Positions 27,947 to 35,606 of a stretch of DNA of 64,000 bases are shown one piece after another. The position numbers and the translations under genes were made by a program. The stretch lies in assembly GCA_030429545.1 (NCBI GenBank), contig JAUIFF010000011.1:232113-296112 (forward strand), in the 5' to 3' direction. The notes under the pieces are model-generated. The model saw only the letters and a list, made by a program, of their open reading frames with translations, ran no database searches and had not been told where the DNA came from. This stretch comes from Polyangia bacterium. Its GTDB lineage: Bacteria; Myxococcota_A; Polyangia; Nannocystales; Nannocystaceae. Numbering within the stretch: the stretch's first letter is position 1; each line of letters opens with the position of its first letter.

Positions 27947-28167
27947 GTCGCGCACACCAGTCGAGCGATCTTATTGCTCCTACAAACAGTTGTGGTGCCG
28001 TCGGTCGCTGGCGAGGGCTGCCTGACCGGGCGCCCCGGACTGTTGACGCGAGAACACCAACATTGGGCCGGCGACGAACTGGCGCCAGAGGGTGCTACCC
28101 TGGAGGCTGCTTCACGCCTACCGGCGATTCGCTAGCGACCACGGCTCCTTCCCCCCGAGATCCGCAC

Positions 28168-29592
28168 GTGCAATCAACTACCCCTGTGTTCCCGTCCCTC
28201 GTCGTCACCCGCGACGGTCTTCGGGCCAACGGCCTGTTTGCCCAGGCCCAGGCCGACTATCTCGATCCCGACCCGGCAGCGGTCGCCGAGCTGCGCACGC
28301 TGCTGGCCCAACACCAGGCTGGCGTGGTCGCGCACTTTTACATGGGGGCCGAGTTGCAAGGGGCGCTTTATGCCTGCGACTGGCCGCACATCCACGTGTC
28401 GGACTCGCTGGTGATGGCTGATCGGGCGATTGCCATGGCCGAGGCCGGTGCCCGCGAGATCGTGGTGTTAGGCGTGGACTTTATGTCGGAAAACGTCCGC
28501 GCCATGCTCGACGCCGCCGGCCACAAAGATGTCGGCGTGTATCGGGCAAGCGCCCAGGCGATCGGTTGTTCGCTGGCCGAGGCTGCCGAGTCCCGTGCAT
28601 ATGCAGCTTATTTGACCAAGGCCGCCCGAACCCCGCACTCGCTGCACGTCGTCTACATCAACACCAGCCTGCGGACCAAGGCCCACGCCCACAACCTGGT
28701 GCCGACCATCACCTGCACCTCGTCCAATGTCGTGCAAACGGTGCTGCAGGCGTTTGCCCAACAGCCAGACCTCCACCTGTGGTTTGGGCCCGACACCTAT
28801 ATGGGCCACAACTTGCAGTCGCTGTTTGAAAACCTGTGCGAGCAACCCGACGAGGTGATCGCCGCGCTGCACCCCCAACACAACCAGGCCAGTATTCGCG
28901 CCCTGTTGCCGCGGTTTCACTATTTTCAGCAGGGCAACTGCATCGTCCACCACATGTTTGGCGACGACGTGGTCCAGTCGGTCCGGCAACACTACCCGCA
29001 GGCCCACATCACCGCCCACCTCGAAGTCCCCGGCGAAATGTTTGAGCTGGCCCTCGAGGCATCCCGCAACCAACGCGGCGTGGTCGGCTCGACCTCCAAT
29101 ATTTTGGGCTACATCAGCGAACAGGTCGAACAGGCGGGCCCCGAAGTTCGCCACCTGCAGTTTGTGCTCGGGACCGAGGCCGGCATGATCACGGCAATTG
29201 TCCGCAAGCTTCGGGAGCTGCTCGCAGCCTCCGGGCGCAGCGACCTCGAGGTCGAGATCGTGTTTCCGGTGGCCTCCGAGGCCATCGCGGTCACCGGCGA
29301 CGCGACCTTGCCGGTGGTGCCGGGGGTGATGGGTGGCGAGGGCTGCTCAACCGCTGGCGGCTGTGCAACCTGTCCGTTTATGAAGATGAACTCGCTCGAC
29401 GCAGTCGTCGACATCCTCAAGGGCCTCGACGGCGAGCGAGAGCTTTTGCGCAAACACTGGCCCAAGACCTACCAAGAGACGATTGCCGGGCAAACGGTGG
29501 CAGCTTTGGGGAGCCAGCCAATCTTGCATATGCGAGGGTTTCAACGCGACAAGGTGCTCCCCGAATCGTTGGTGGCGGCGATTCGCGGGTAG
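28168..29592 (+). CDS. nadA: Quinolinate synthase NadA
   Basis: About 474 residues. The proposed start is the GTG at 28168; a TTG at 28063 would add 35 residues of unlikely sequence. NadA condenses iminoaspartate with dihydroxyacetone phosphate to quinolinate for NAD synthesis, using a 4Fe-4S cluster. Recognisable blocks are V-V-A-H-F-Y-M-G-A-E, H-V-S-D-S-L-V-M-A-D, I-G-C-S-L-A-E-A, T-C-T-S-S-N-V, F-G-P-D-T-Y-M-G and the C-terminal E-G-C-S-T-A-G-G-C-A-T-C-P-F with cluster cysteines. It is longer than the 300-370-residue bacterial forms, with insertions in the middle. No nadB or nadC neighbour is visible. Confidence 0.93.
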   Translation: MQSTTPVFPSLVVTRDGLRANGLFAQAQADYLDPDPAAVAELRTLLAQHQAGVVAHFYMGAELQGALYACDWPHIHVSDSLVMADRAIAMAEAGAREIVVLGVDFMSENVRAMLDAAGHKDVGVYRASAQAIGCSLAEAAESRAYAAYLTKAARTPHSLHVVYINTSLRTKAHAHNLVPTITCTSSNVVQTVLQAFAQQPDLHLWFGPDTYMGHNLQSLFENLCEQPDEVIAALHPQHNQASIRALLPRFHYFQQGNCIVHHMFGDDVVQSVRQHYPQAHITAHLEVPGEMFELALEASRNQRGVVGSTSNILGYISEQVEQAGPEVRHLQFVLGTEAGMITAIVRKLRELLAASGRSDLEVEIVFPVASEAIAVTGDATLPVVPGVMGGEGCSTAGGCATCPFMKMNSLDAVVDILKGLDGERELLRKHWPKTYQETIAGQTVAALGSQPILHMRGFQRDKVLPESLVAAIRG

Positions 29593-29893
29593 CCGCGCGT
29601 CCGAGCCTTCTACAGGGCTTCAGCGACGACTTGTAGACACACGCACTGGCGAGTATCCCGTCCGGCTGTTTGTCTACTACTTGTAGACACATACACTACC
29701 GGGAGGGATCCGCTCCCGGCCGCCCCACAACTACTGGAGATATATACGCACGGCCGGCGAAGATGATCGGCTACCGGCCACCCGCAACTACTTGCAGACA
29801 CATGCACTTCTGGCGAGAATCTGCTCCCAACCGCTCCACGACACATGCACTCCCGGGCGACATGAACTTCCGGTGAAGTTGGCCTCCGAGCGT
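29593..29893. repeat. Array of about 50-bp degenerate direct repeats
   Basis: The 300-bp gap after nadA holds about five related segments starting near 29629, 29679, 29733, 29790 and 29837. They share a core like ACTTGYAGACACAYRCACT followed by a GC-rich tail with CCGG/GGCG. Copy spacing varies (about 43-57 bp) and copies have diverged, unlike a CRISPR. No gene is seen. The core recalls the dispersed TGYANNTRCA motif. Confidence 0.7.
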
Positions 29894-30325
29894 TCAACGC
29901 CGCAGGTAATTCGAGAGCCCCTCGTAGGCCTCGGTCACGTTGCGGGTGACCTCGGTCGCGGCCTTGTACTTTTCGGGGTGCTGGGCAAACTTGTCCGGGT
30001 GATACTTGCGCAGGAGCTTGCGATAGGCCTTACGCACCTCTTCGTAGGTGGCGCCCGGTTGCAGCTCTAGGGTTTTGTACCAACGGCGGCGTTGCTCTTC
30101 GGGCGAAGGACCGCTTGGGCGCGCCTGGTTTACGCGGTCGTTGACGGTTTCGTAGGCCTGTCGTGCCCGGCGACCTGCCCGGGCGCCGACCGACTGCTTG
30201 AGTTCCTCATCGAGGGCGGCGCGCTCTTCTTCGCTGAGCTCATCCAGGGGATCGTTGCGCAGGGCGGACGTAAAATCACTCAGATTGGCCCGCGCCACAT
30301 TCCAAAGTCGCTTTGTCAGACTCAC
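29894..30325 (-). CDS. J-domain (DnaJ-like) protein
   Basis: A 143-residue protein from the GTG at 30325 (GAGG about 8 nt upstream); an alternative start at 30397 would add 24 residues. Residues about 78-143 are a J domain: W-Y-K-T-L-E-L-Q, V-R-K-A-Y-R-K-L-L-R-K-Y-H-P-D-K and E-A-Y-E. The HPD tripeptide that stimulates Hsp70 ATPase is intact. The N-terminal half is a helical, charged region (E-E-E-R-A-A-L-D-E-E-L) without Gly/Phe or zinc-finger parts, so this is a class C J protein that probably recruits DnaK to a special client. It follows the PilZ gene on the same strand. Confidence 0.88.
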   Translation of the reverse strand: MSLTKRLWNVARANLSDFTSALRNDPLDELSEEERAALDEELKQSVGARAGRRARQAYETVNDRVNQARPSGPSPEEQRRRWYKTLELQPGATYEEVRKAYRKLLRKYHPDKFAQHPEKYKAATEVTRNVTEAYEGLSNYLRR

Positions 30326-30405
30326 AACAGCACCTCGTCCCTCAATACTTGGGCAATACGCTTTGTCAACGTTGTAGCACCCCGCGGCTGACGACACGAC
30401 GCGGG

Positions 30406-30906
30406 TCAGAGATCAATGTATTCCGGTTCGTCGGCTGGCGGGGCCGGCGGGGCCGCGGGTGGTGGTGGCGGAACCGGAGTGGTCGGCTCGGGTGCGGCAC
30501 CATCGTCTTCTTCGAGTTCGGCGAGTTCTTGGGGTGTGAGGTCGCGGGTACGGATCCGCGGGCCGTCGTAGGTCGGGCGTTTGACGTGCCGCCGGCTGCT
30601 TTGCTGACTGACGATATCGGCCACCCGCAGGGCCATGGTCGCGTCGAGAACTTCAAACTCCACGCCCATGCCCATCGGATTGTCCGAGTGAAACACGACC
30701 TTGCCGGGGCCTTCGATGATCACGGGCTCGTCGAGTAGCACCGTGAACTTGAGGTCGACCTTGGTCCCCAGAGGCAGGGTTTCGGTGGTGTTGAGAAACA
30801 CGCCGGTCTCGCTGATGTTCGAGACATACGTCAGGGTGCCCGCGTCGACCTTGCGAAACTCGCGGTTGATAGTGAAGCGGTCTCCCCGACGGCGTTCGGC
30901 AGTCAC
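30406..30906 (-). CDS. PilZ-domain protein with Pro-rich tail
   Basis: A 166-residue protein. Residues 1-105 are a PilZ domain of the myxobacterial paralogous type: R-R-R-G-D-R (c-di-GMP-binding RxxxR-like) and N-I-S-E-T-G-V-F-L (D/NxSxxG), then V-V-F-H-S-D and M-G-V-E-F. The C-terminal 50 residues are acidic and Pro/Ala-rich (P-P-P-P-P-A-A-P-P). PilZ domains sense c-di-GMP and adjust motility or envelope functions. Cytoplasmic. It lies 80 nt upstream of the J-domain gene's proposed start and 39 nt after rng, so all three may be co-transcribed. Confidence 0.9.
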   Translation of the reverse strand: MTAERRRGDRFTINREFRKVDAGTLTYVSNISETGVFLNTTETLPLGTKVDLKFTVLLDEPVIIEGPGKVVFHSDNPMGMGVEFEVLDATMALRVADIVSQQSSRRHVKRPTYDGPRIRTRDLTPQELAELEEDDGAAPEPTTPVPPPPPAAPPAPPADEPEYIDL

Positions 30907-30945
30907 TGCAACAGGTACCTTTCCACCAGACCCAAAAACCGGGCC

Positions 30946-32481
30946 CTACTTACTCGTTTTACCGCAGTATTCGTAGCGTTCGATATGGAAATCCCGGCGG
31001 CCCTTGATTTCGATGCCACGCTGGATGCGTTTGACCATGTTGTCGACGGCCTTGAGCTCAGGTCCGTTCATCAGCTCGGCGACGGCCGGATTGGTCTGAA
31101 TGACGATCTTGTCGCCCGAAAGATGTGGGGCTTCTCGCCTGATTTCGCGCAGAATCTCGTAGCACATGGTGCTCGGGCTCTTGGTGTAGCCCTTGCCATT
31201 ACACGAGTCGCACGGGGCCGTGAGCATGCGGCCGAGGCTTTCGCGGGTGCGCTTGCGGCTCATCTCGACCAGACCCATTTCGCTGATCTTGGTGATGTGT
31301 GCCTTGGCCCGGTCGCGGCGCAGCGACTCCTGGAGTTTGCGGTAGACCTTGCGGCGGTTGGACTCGCGGTCCATGTCGATGAAGTCGATGATGACCAGGC
31401 CGCCCAGGTTGCGCAGGCGTAGCTGGTCGGCGATTTCTTCGGCCGCCTCGAGGTTGGTCTGGGTGATCGTCTGCTCCAGGGTCTTGCCCTTGGCGCCGAC
31501 GAACTTGCCGGTGTTGACGTCGATCGCGGTCAGGGCCTCGCCCTGGTCGAACACCAACGAACCGCCGCTTTTGAGCGGGACTTTGCGCTCGAGCGCCCGG
31601 TCGATCTCGTGTTCGATGCCATAGCCGTCGAAGATCGGTTCGCGACTGCTGTACAGCTCGATCTTGCTGGCGTAGTCGGGCATGAACGCGGTGACAAATC
31701 GCAGCAACCGCTCGTGCGCGCTGCGGTCGTCGACGATCACGCGGTTGAGCGTGGGCGTGAGGTTGTCGCGCACGACCCGGAGCATGAGGTCGAGGTCGCG
31801 GTACAGCAGCGCCGGTGCCCGGTGCATGCGCTCGTTGAACTTGATGTTCGCCCACAGTTTGAGCAGGTAGTCCATACCCGCCCGGACCTGGCCGTTGGTC
31901 GCGTTCTCGGCCACGGTGCGGACGATGAAACCGGTGCCCGGCGGGCGCATTTGGTCGACCAACTTGCGCAGGCGCTTGCGTTGGCGATCGGAGCCTATCC
32001 GCCGGGAGATGCCGATATGGCTGACGGTCGGCATAAACACGACATTGCGCCCGGGCAGCGAGATGTACGAAGTGATCCGCGCGCCCTTGGACGAGATTGG
32101 ATCTTTGACGACCTGGACGAGGATCTCCTGGCCGGGACGGACGAGGTCGCCGATGTCGCCATGCCGCACAGATCGCCGCGGAAGACCTCCGTCTCCACTT
32201 TCATCGAGGTTTTTGTCGCTGCCGCTGTTGGGCGCCGCGATGTCGCCGGCGTATAAAAAGGCCGCTTTTTCCTCGCCGATATCGACGAACGCCGCCTGCA
32301 TGCCGGGCAAGACCCGCAGGACCTTGCCTTTATACACATTGCCCACGGTTCCGCGTTCGCGCTCGCGCTCGAGGTAGAGCTCAGAAAGGATCCCGTTCTC
32401 GATCAGCGCAACCCGGGTCTCCGGGCCGTCTACGTTCACTACAATTACAGAGTCAGACACGGTCTGGGGGATACCTAGCAC
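30946..32481 (-). CDS. rng: Ribonuclease G (Rne/Rng family)
   Basis: A 511-residue protein; the annotated start is a GTG at 32481, and a second GTG at 32460 (just before S-D-S-V-I-V-V-N) is equally possible. Domains: S1 RNA-binding insert (residues about 42-145, G-N-V-Y-K-G-K-V-L-R-V-L-P-G-M-Q-A-A-F-V-D-I-G), catalytic RNase E/G core with A-I-D-V-N-T-G-K-F and I-I-D-F-I-D-M (metal-binding Asp), and the zinc-link C-D-S-C-N-G-K-G-Y. It processes the 16S rRNA 5' end and decays mRNA. The length matches RNase G; there is no RNase E-type C-terminal scaffold. Confidence 0.95.
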   Translation of the reverse strand: MLGIPQTVSDSVIVVNVDGPETRVALIENGILSELYLERERERGTVGNVYKGKVLRVLPGMQAAFVDIGEEKAAFLYAGDIAAPNSGSDKNLDESGDGGLPRRSVRHGDIGDLVRPGQEILVQVVKDPISSKGARITSYISLPGRNVVFMPTVSHIGISRRIGSDRQRKRLRKLVDQMRPPGTGFIVRTVAENATNGQVRAGMDYLLKLWANIKFNERMHRAPALLYRDLDLMLRVVRDNLTPTLNRVIVDDRSAHERLLRFVTAFMPDYASKIELYSSREPIFDGYGIEHEIDRALERKVPLKSGGSLVFDQGEALTAIDVNTGKFVGAKGKTLEQTITQTNLEAAEEIADQLRLRNLGGLVIIDFIDMDRESNRRKVYRKLQESLRRDRAKAHITKISEMGLVEMSRKRTRESLGRMLTAPCDSCNGKGYTKSPSTMCYEILREIRREAPHLSGDKIVIQTNPAVAELMNGPELKAVDNMVKRIQRGIEIKGRRDFHIERYEYCGKTSK

Positions 32482-32727
32482 AACCGGGCACGCGGGGGCA
32501 GACCGACGTGTGTGAGGCGGACGCCCGCCCGGTCGGCGCTTCTTCGACGTGCGGGACTTCCGCAGTTAGTGGGGCCATCGAGGTAAGCGGGTCCGCGGCC
32601 GGTCGTGGTTGCCGCTTCCGGGTTTTGGGGCTTGCCCACCGCGATGCAAGCACGCCGGTGGCTGCAACCACAGCCCTAATCCGCGCGACTTCCCTGCCTG
32701 CCCGGTCTCCTGTATGTTCCCCCCGAA

Positions 32728-33213
32728 ATGGCCTACCAGTACCAACCCGGGATCTACAAGACCACCAAATACCTTCCTGGACAGGAAGCCCAAATTACAC
32801 CGGACCTGCTGGTGTTGATCCGGACCGACGGCGACTTTGCCCCGGCCTCGGTGCTTTTGCCCGCACAAAATCTCAACAACCAATGGCGGTTTCAGATGCC
32901 CGGCATCAAGGTGCCGCGTGCGTCGTTCGGCTGGGGCGAGAGCCTCATCAAGCTGCCCCACGAAGGCTTTTATCGCCTGACCGAGGAGTTCACCTTTGGC
33001 GAGACCGGTCGCTGGCTGAAAAATGCCATCGTCCAGCTCGGCTACAACCGCCAGGCAGAGCCGATTTTGTTCATCGCCCAGCGGCGTTCCCCGCTGGTGA
33101 GCAACGACCTGTTCTTCAGCGACAAGGGCGTGCGGATCGAACTCGACCGCGTCGTCAACATGATTGAGCCGCTCGCCTGGTATCAGGAGCCCGAGAAAAA
33201 ATCGGCCAACTGA
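32728..33213 (+). CDS. Hypothetical protein, 161 residues
   Basis: An intact frame from the ATG at 32728, ending at a TGA just before a strong terminator. No signal peptide, membrane segment or known motif. Composition is balanced with several aromatic pairs (Y-Q-Y-Q-P-G-I-Y-K, F-G-W-G-E-S, L-A-W-Y-Q-E-P), suggesting a compact soluble beta-rich domain. N-terminal text such as T-P-D-L-L-V-L-I-R-T-D-G-D-F looks like the start of a beta-sheet fold. It is divergent to rng. I do not recognise the family. Confidence 0.8.
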   Translation: MAYQYQPGIYKTTKYLPGQEAQITPDLLVLIRTDGDFAPASVLLPAQNLNNQWRFQMPGIKVPRASFGWGESLIKLPHEGFYRLTEEFTFGETGRWLKNAIVQLGYNRQAEPILFIAQRRSPLVSNDLFFSDKGVRIELDRVVNMIEPLAWYQEPEKKSAN

Positions 33214-33235
33214 GTCAGTTCTTGTAACTGCAACA

Positions 33236-33261
33236 AAAACACCGCCCATGGGCGGTGTTTT
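33236..33261. terminator. Bidirectional terminator between convergent genes
   Basis: A perfect 12-bp inverted repeat (33236-33247 against 33250-33261, AAAACACCGCCC and its complement), T-rich on both strands. It serves the plus gene ending at 33213 and the minus gene ending at 33317. Confidence 0.9.
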
Positions 33262-33316
33262 ATTTTGGTTGGCGCCGCACACTCGTCAGACGTACTGCCG
33301 AGTGCGTGGCGACTCG

Positions 33317-34189
33317 CTAAGCAAATGCCGCGATGTAGACCAGCCAGGACTCCTGGTTTTCGACCTCCTCGACCTCGACATACTCGCCGCTACCGCCCAG
33401 GGTGTCGGAATCCTCGTCGGAGTCCTCCTCGTCTTCGACCTCTTCCCAGTACACGCGGACCCGCGAAAACCCGGCCTCTTCCATGATCTCGCGCAACTCG
33501 GCGATGGTCCACACGCGCCAGTCGTAGGTGAACGCCTTGCGTAGCTCCGACCCGTCGTCGAACACATAGTGGATGTGGCACAGGGTCGTGTGGTCGATCG
33601 GGTTGTACTTCTCTTGCTCCCACACATAGGTGAAGTCGTCGTACTCGCGCTCGTCCTCGACTTCTTGGATCGCCTCCATGCCGCCGTAGAGCTCGACCAC
33701 AAACATGCCGTCGTCCTTCACGCCCTTGCGCGCGACCTTGAAGTACTCGAGCAACGCCTTGCGGGTTTGAAACACGCAGTAGCTAAAGTTCATGGCCACG
33801 GTCATGTCGACCTGCTCGTACTCATTGCTGCGGACATCGCCGCAGACCAGGCGCACGCGGTTGGCCACGTCAACGCCGGCGGGCTCGATGTTTCGCTCGC
33901 GCCCCCAGTCGAGCGTGTCCTTGCTGAGGTCGATCCCCAGGGCCGTACGGTTTTTGTCGCTTTGGCACCAGATGGTTGAGAACAGGGCCGTACCGCAAAA
34001 ATCCTCGCGCAATGACAGGGCCTTGCGCCCGCGATGTTGCTCAAAGATCTTCTCAAAAAACTCGATGTCGGCCTCGGGCGCCTGCACTGTTTGCTGATAC
34101 AACGCATGCCGATCGGCACGCTGCGCCATGGTCTTGCGCTTGTGTTTACCCTTGTGTTTGCCCTTGTGTTTACCCTTGTGCTTGCCCAT
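33317..34189 (-). CDS. Class I SAM-dependent methyltransferase with KHKG-repeat N-terminus (paralogue A)
   Basis: A 290-residue protein from the ATG at 34189 (GAGG 6 nt upstream). Residues 2-18 are a basic tail of K-H-K-G repeats. The Rossmann core contains R-E-D-F-C-G-T-A (motif I region), A-L-G-I-D-L-S (motif II acidic residue), V-C-G-D-V-R and M-N-F-S-Y-C-V-F (motif IV-like). The C-terminal part has Y-D-W-R-V-W-T-I-A-E-L and an acidic stretch (E-D-E-E-D-S-D-E-D-S). It is clearly paralogous to the gene upstream (same R-E-D-F-C-G-T-A, N-F-S-Y-x-V-F, A-F-T-Y-D-W-R), with a 22-nt gap. Substrate unknown; the basic tail could bind nucleic acid or ribosomes (inference). Confidence 0.85.
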   Translation of the reverse strand: MGKHKGKHKGKHKGKHKRKTMAQRADRHALYQQTVQAPEADIEFFEKIFEQHRGRKALSLREDFCGTALFSTIWCQSDKNRTALGIDLSKDTLDWGRERNIEPAGVDVANRVRLVCGDVRSNEYEQVDMTVAMNFSYCVFQTRKALLEYFKVARKGVKDDGMFVVELYGGMEAIQEVEDEREYDDFTYVWEQEKYNPIDHTTLCHIHYVFDDGSELRKAFTYDWRVWTIAELREIMEEAGFSRVRVYWEEVEDEEDSDEDSDTLGGSGEYVEVEEVENQESWLVYIAAFA

Positions 34190-34210
34190 CGAAACCTCGT
34201 GTATCAGCAA

Positions 34211-35062
34211 TCATTTCTCGGCCGCCATATACGTCCACCAAACCTCTTGGTTTTCGACGTAGTCCGGCTCGTAAAACTTGCCCGTGCCCTCGCCGCGCTT
34301 GTCGGTACGCTCCCAGTAAAACCGGACCTTGGAAAACCCGGCTTCGAGCAGCAGCTCGCGCAGCTCGGGGATGGTCCACAGGCGCCAGTCGTAGGTAAAC
34401 GCGTTTTTCAGGCGGGAGCCGTCGGGGAACAAAAAGTGGATGTGGCAGCGGATCGCGTGGTCGATGATGTTGAACCGCGACTGCTCCCAACGGTAAACGA
34501 AGTCCCCGTGGTTGTGGTCGGTGTGGTCGACCCCCATGGTCTCGCTGCCGCCTAGCAAATCGATCAAAAACACGCCGTCGCGGTCGAGCCCGCGGTGGAC
34601 CGCCGTGAAGTACTCGAGCAGCTCGGCCCGGGTTTTGAACACGTTGTAGCTAAAGTTGAGCGCGGTACAGATGTCGGCCAAAAACCCGCCTGCGGCCGGT
34701 TGCCGGACATCCGCCTGCTGCAGCTCGATGCGCGAAGCAAACGTTTCGCCCGCCCGCTCGATGCGGTTTTGCTTGCCCCAGGCCATGGTTTCGCCACACA
34801 GGTCGATACCGAGGGCGCAGCGGCTCGGGTCGCTTTTTACCCACGAAAGGCACAGCGCCGCGGTCCCGCAAAAGTCTTCGCGCAGGCGCATTGGTGTATA
34901 GCCACGTATTTTCTTAAACACCCAGGTCGCAAGTTCGACATCGCGGTCGGTGTCTTGGACTGCGCGCTCATAAAGTTCGTGACGATCGGCCTTGTCGGCC
35001 AGGCTCTTGCGCTTTTTTTTCTTACCGGATTTTCCCCGGGATTTGGCGGCGTGCTTGGGCAT
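34211..35062 (-). CDS. Class I SAM-dependent methyltransferase with Lys-rich N-terminus (paralogue B)
   Basis: A 283-residue protein from the ATG at 35062; the frame is open upstream but the Lys-rich start M-P-K-H-A-A-K matches the paralogue's layout. Residues 2-20 are basic (K-S-G-K-K-K-K-R-K-S). Core motifs: R-E-D-F-C-G-T-A-A, A-L-G-I-D-L-C, L-Q-Q-A-D-V-R and A-L-N-F-S-Y-N-V-F, then D-L-L-G-G-S-E and A-F-T-Y-D-W-R-L-W-T-I-P-E-L. It lacks the acidic C-terminal insert of paralogue A. The pair looks like a tandem duplication kept as a two-gene unit. Substrate unknown. Confidence 0.85.
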   Translation of the reverse strand: MPKHAAKSRGKSGKKKKRKSLADKADRHELYERAVQDTDRDVELATWVFKKIRGYTPMRLREDFCGTAALCLSWVKSDPSRCALGIDLCGETMAWGKQNRIERAGETFASRIELQQADVRQPAAGGFLADICTALNFSYNVFKTRAELLEYFTAVHRGLDRDGVFLIDLLGGSETMGVDHTDHNHGDFVYRWEQSRFNIIDHAIRCHIHFLFPDGSRLKNAFTYDWRLWTIPELRELLLEAGFSKVRFYWERTDKRGEGTGKFYEPDYVENQEVWWTYMAAEK

Positions 35063-35606
35063 GGCTGTAAGTTGCCGAAAGGTACGCGGAGCATGGCCCG
35101 ACGGCAATACGGGAATTCCCGTTTGCCCCGACAATTGCCACTGGTGACAGACCACAGCGGCGAAGCCAAAGCTGCGCTCTCAGGACCCGCCATCCCCTAC
35201 CCACGGGTCTGCCAGCTCGAGGCAGAAGCCCGCCATCTTCTATCTACCCACAGCTCGGGGCTAATGCCGGCCATCCTCTACCTACCCACGGGTCTACCCA
35301 CACTTCTACCCACGGCTCTGCCCACAGCTCGGGGCCCGATGCCCGCCATCCTCTACCCAAAAATCTACCCACGGCTCTGCCCACAGCTCGGGGCCCGATG
35401 ACCGCCATCCTCTACCCACAGCCCTACCGACGTATGCCCGCCATCCTCTACCGCCCACAGCTCGGGCTCCCGCAGTTCTATCCACGGGTCTGCCCACTCG
35501 GGGTCCGACGTTCGCCACTGCTTCGCCACAGGTCCCCTGACTTCGCATCGCGTCGCTGGCGAAACGGCCGACACCGCCGATGACGTGTAGCTGCTACCCT
35601 GCGCCC
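35063..35606. repeat. Intergenic region with degenerate tandem repeats
   Basis: A 544-bp gap. From about 35185 to 35515 it is built of variants of TACCCACGGGTCTGCCCACAGCTCGGGGCCCGATG and CCGCCATCCTC. Two near-identical units start at about 35311 and 35370 (period 59 bp); the flanking copies are more diverged. Reading frames through it encode only repetitive G/W/P-rich text in several frames and are not credible genes. Confidence 0.75.

Noticed and set aside
28468..29154. A 228-residue frame antisense to nadA.
   Set aside because: nadA is unmistakable on the plus strand.
29626..29880. Possible CRISPR array.
   Set aside because: Repeats are diverged and spacing uneven, without unique spacers or cas genes.
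35185..35560. Short frames in the tandem-repeat region as small genes.
   Set aside because: Repetitive text in several frames, no start signals.
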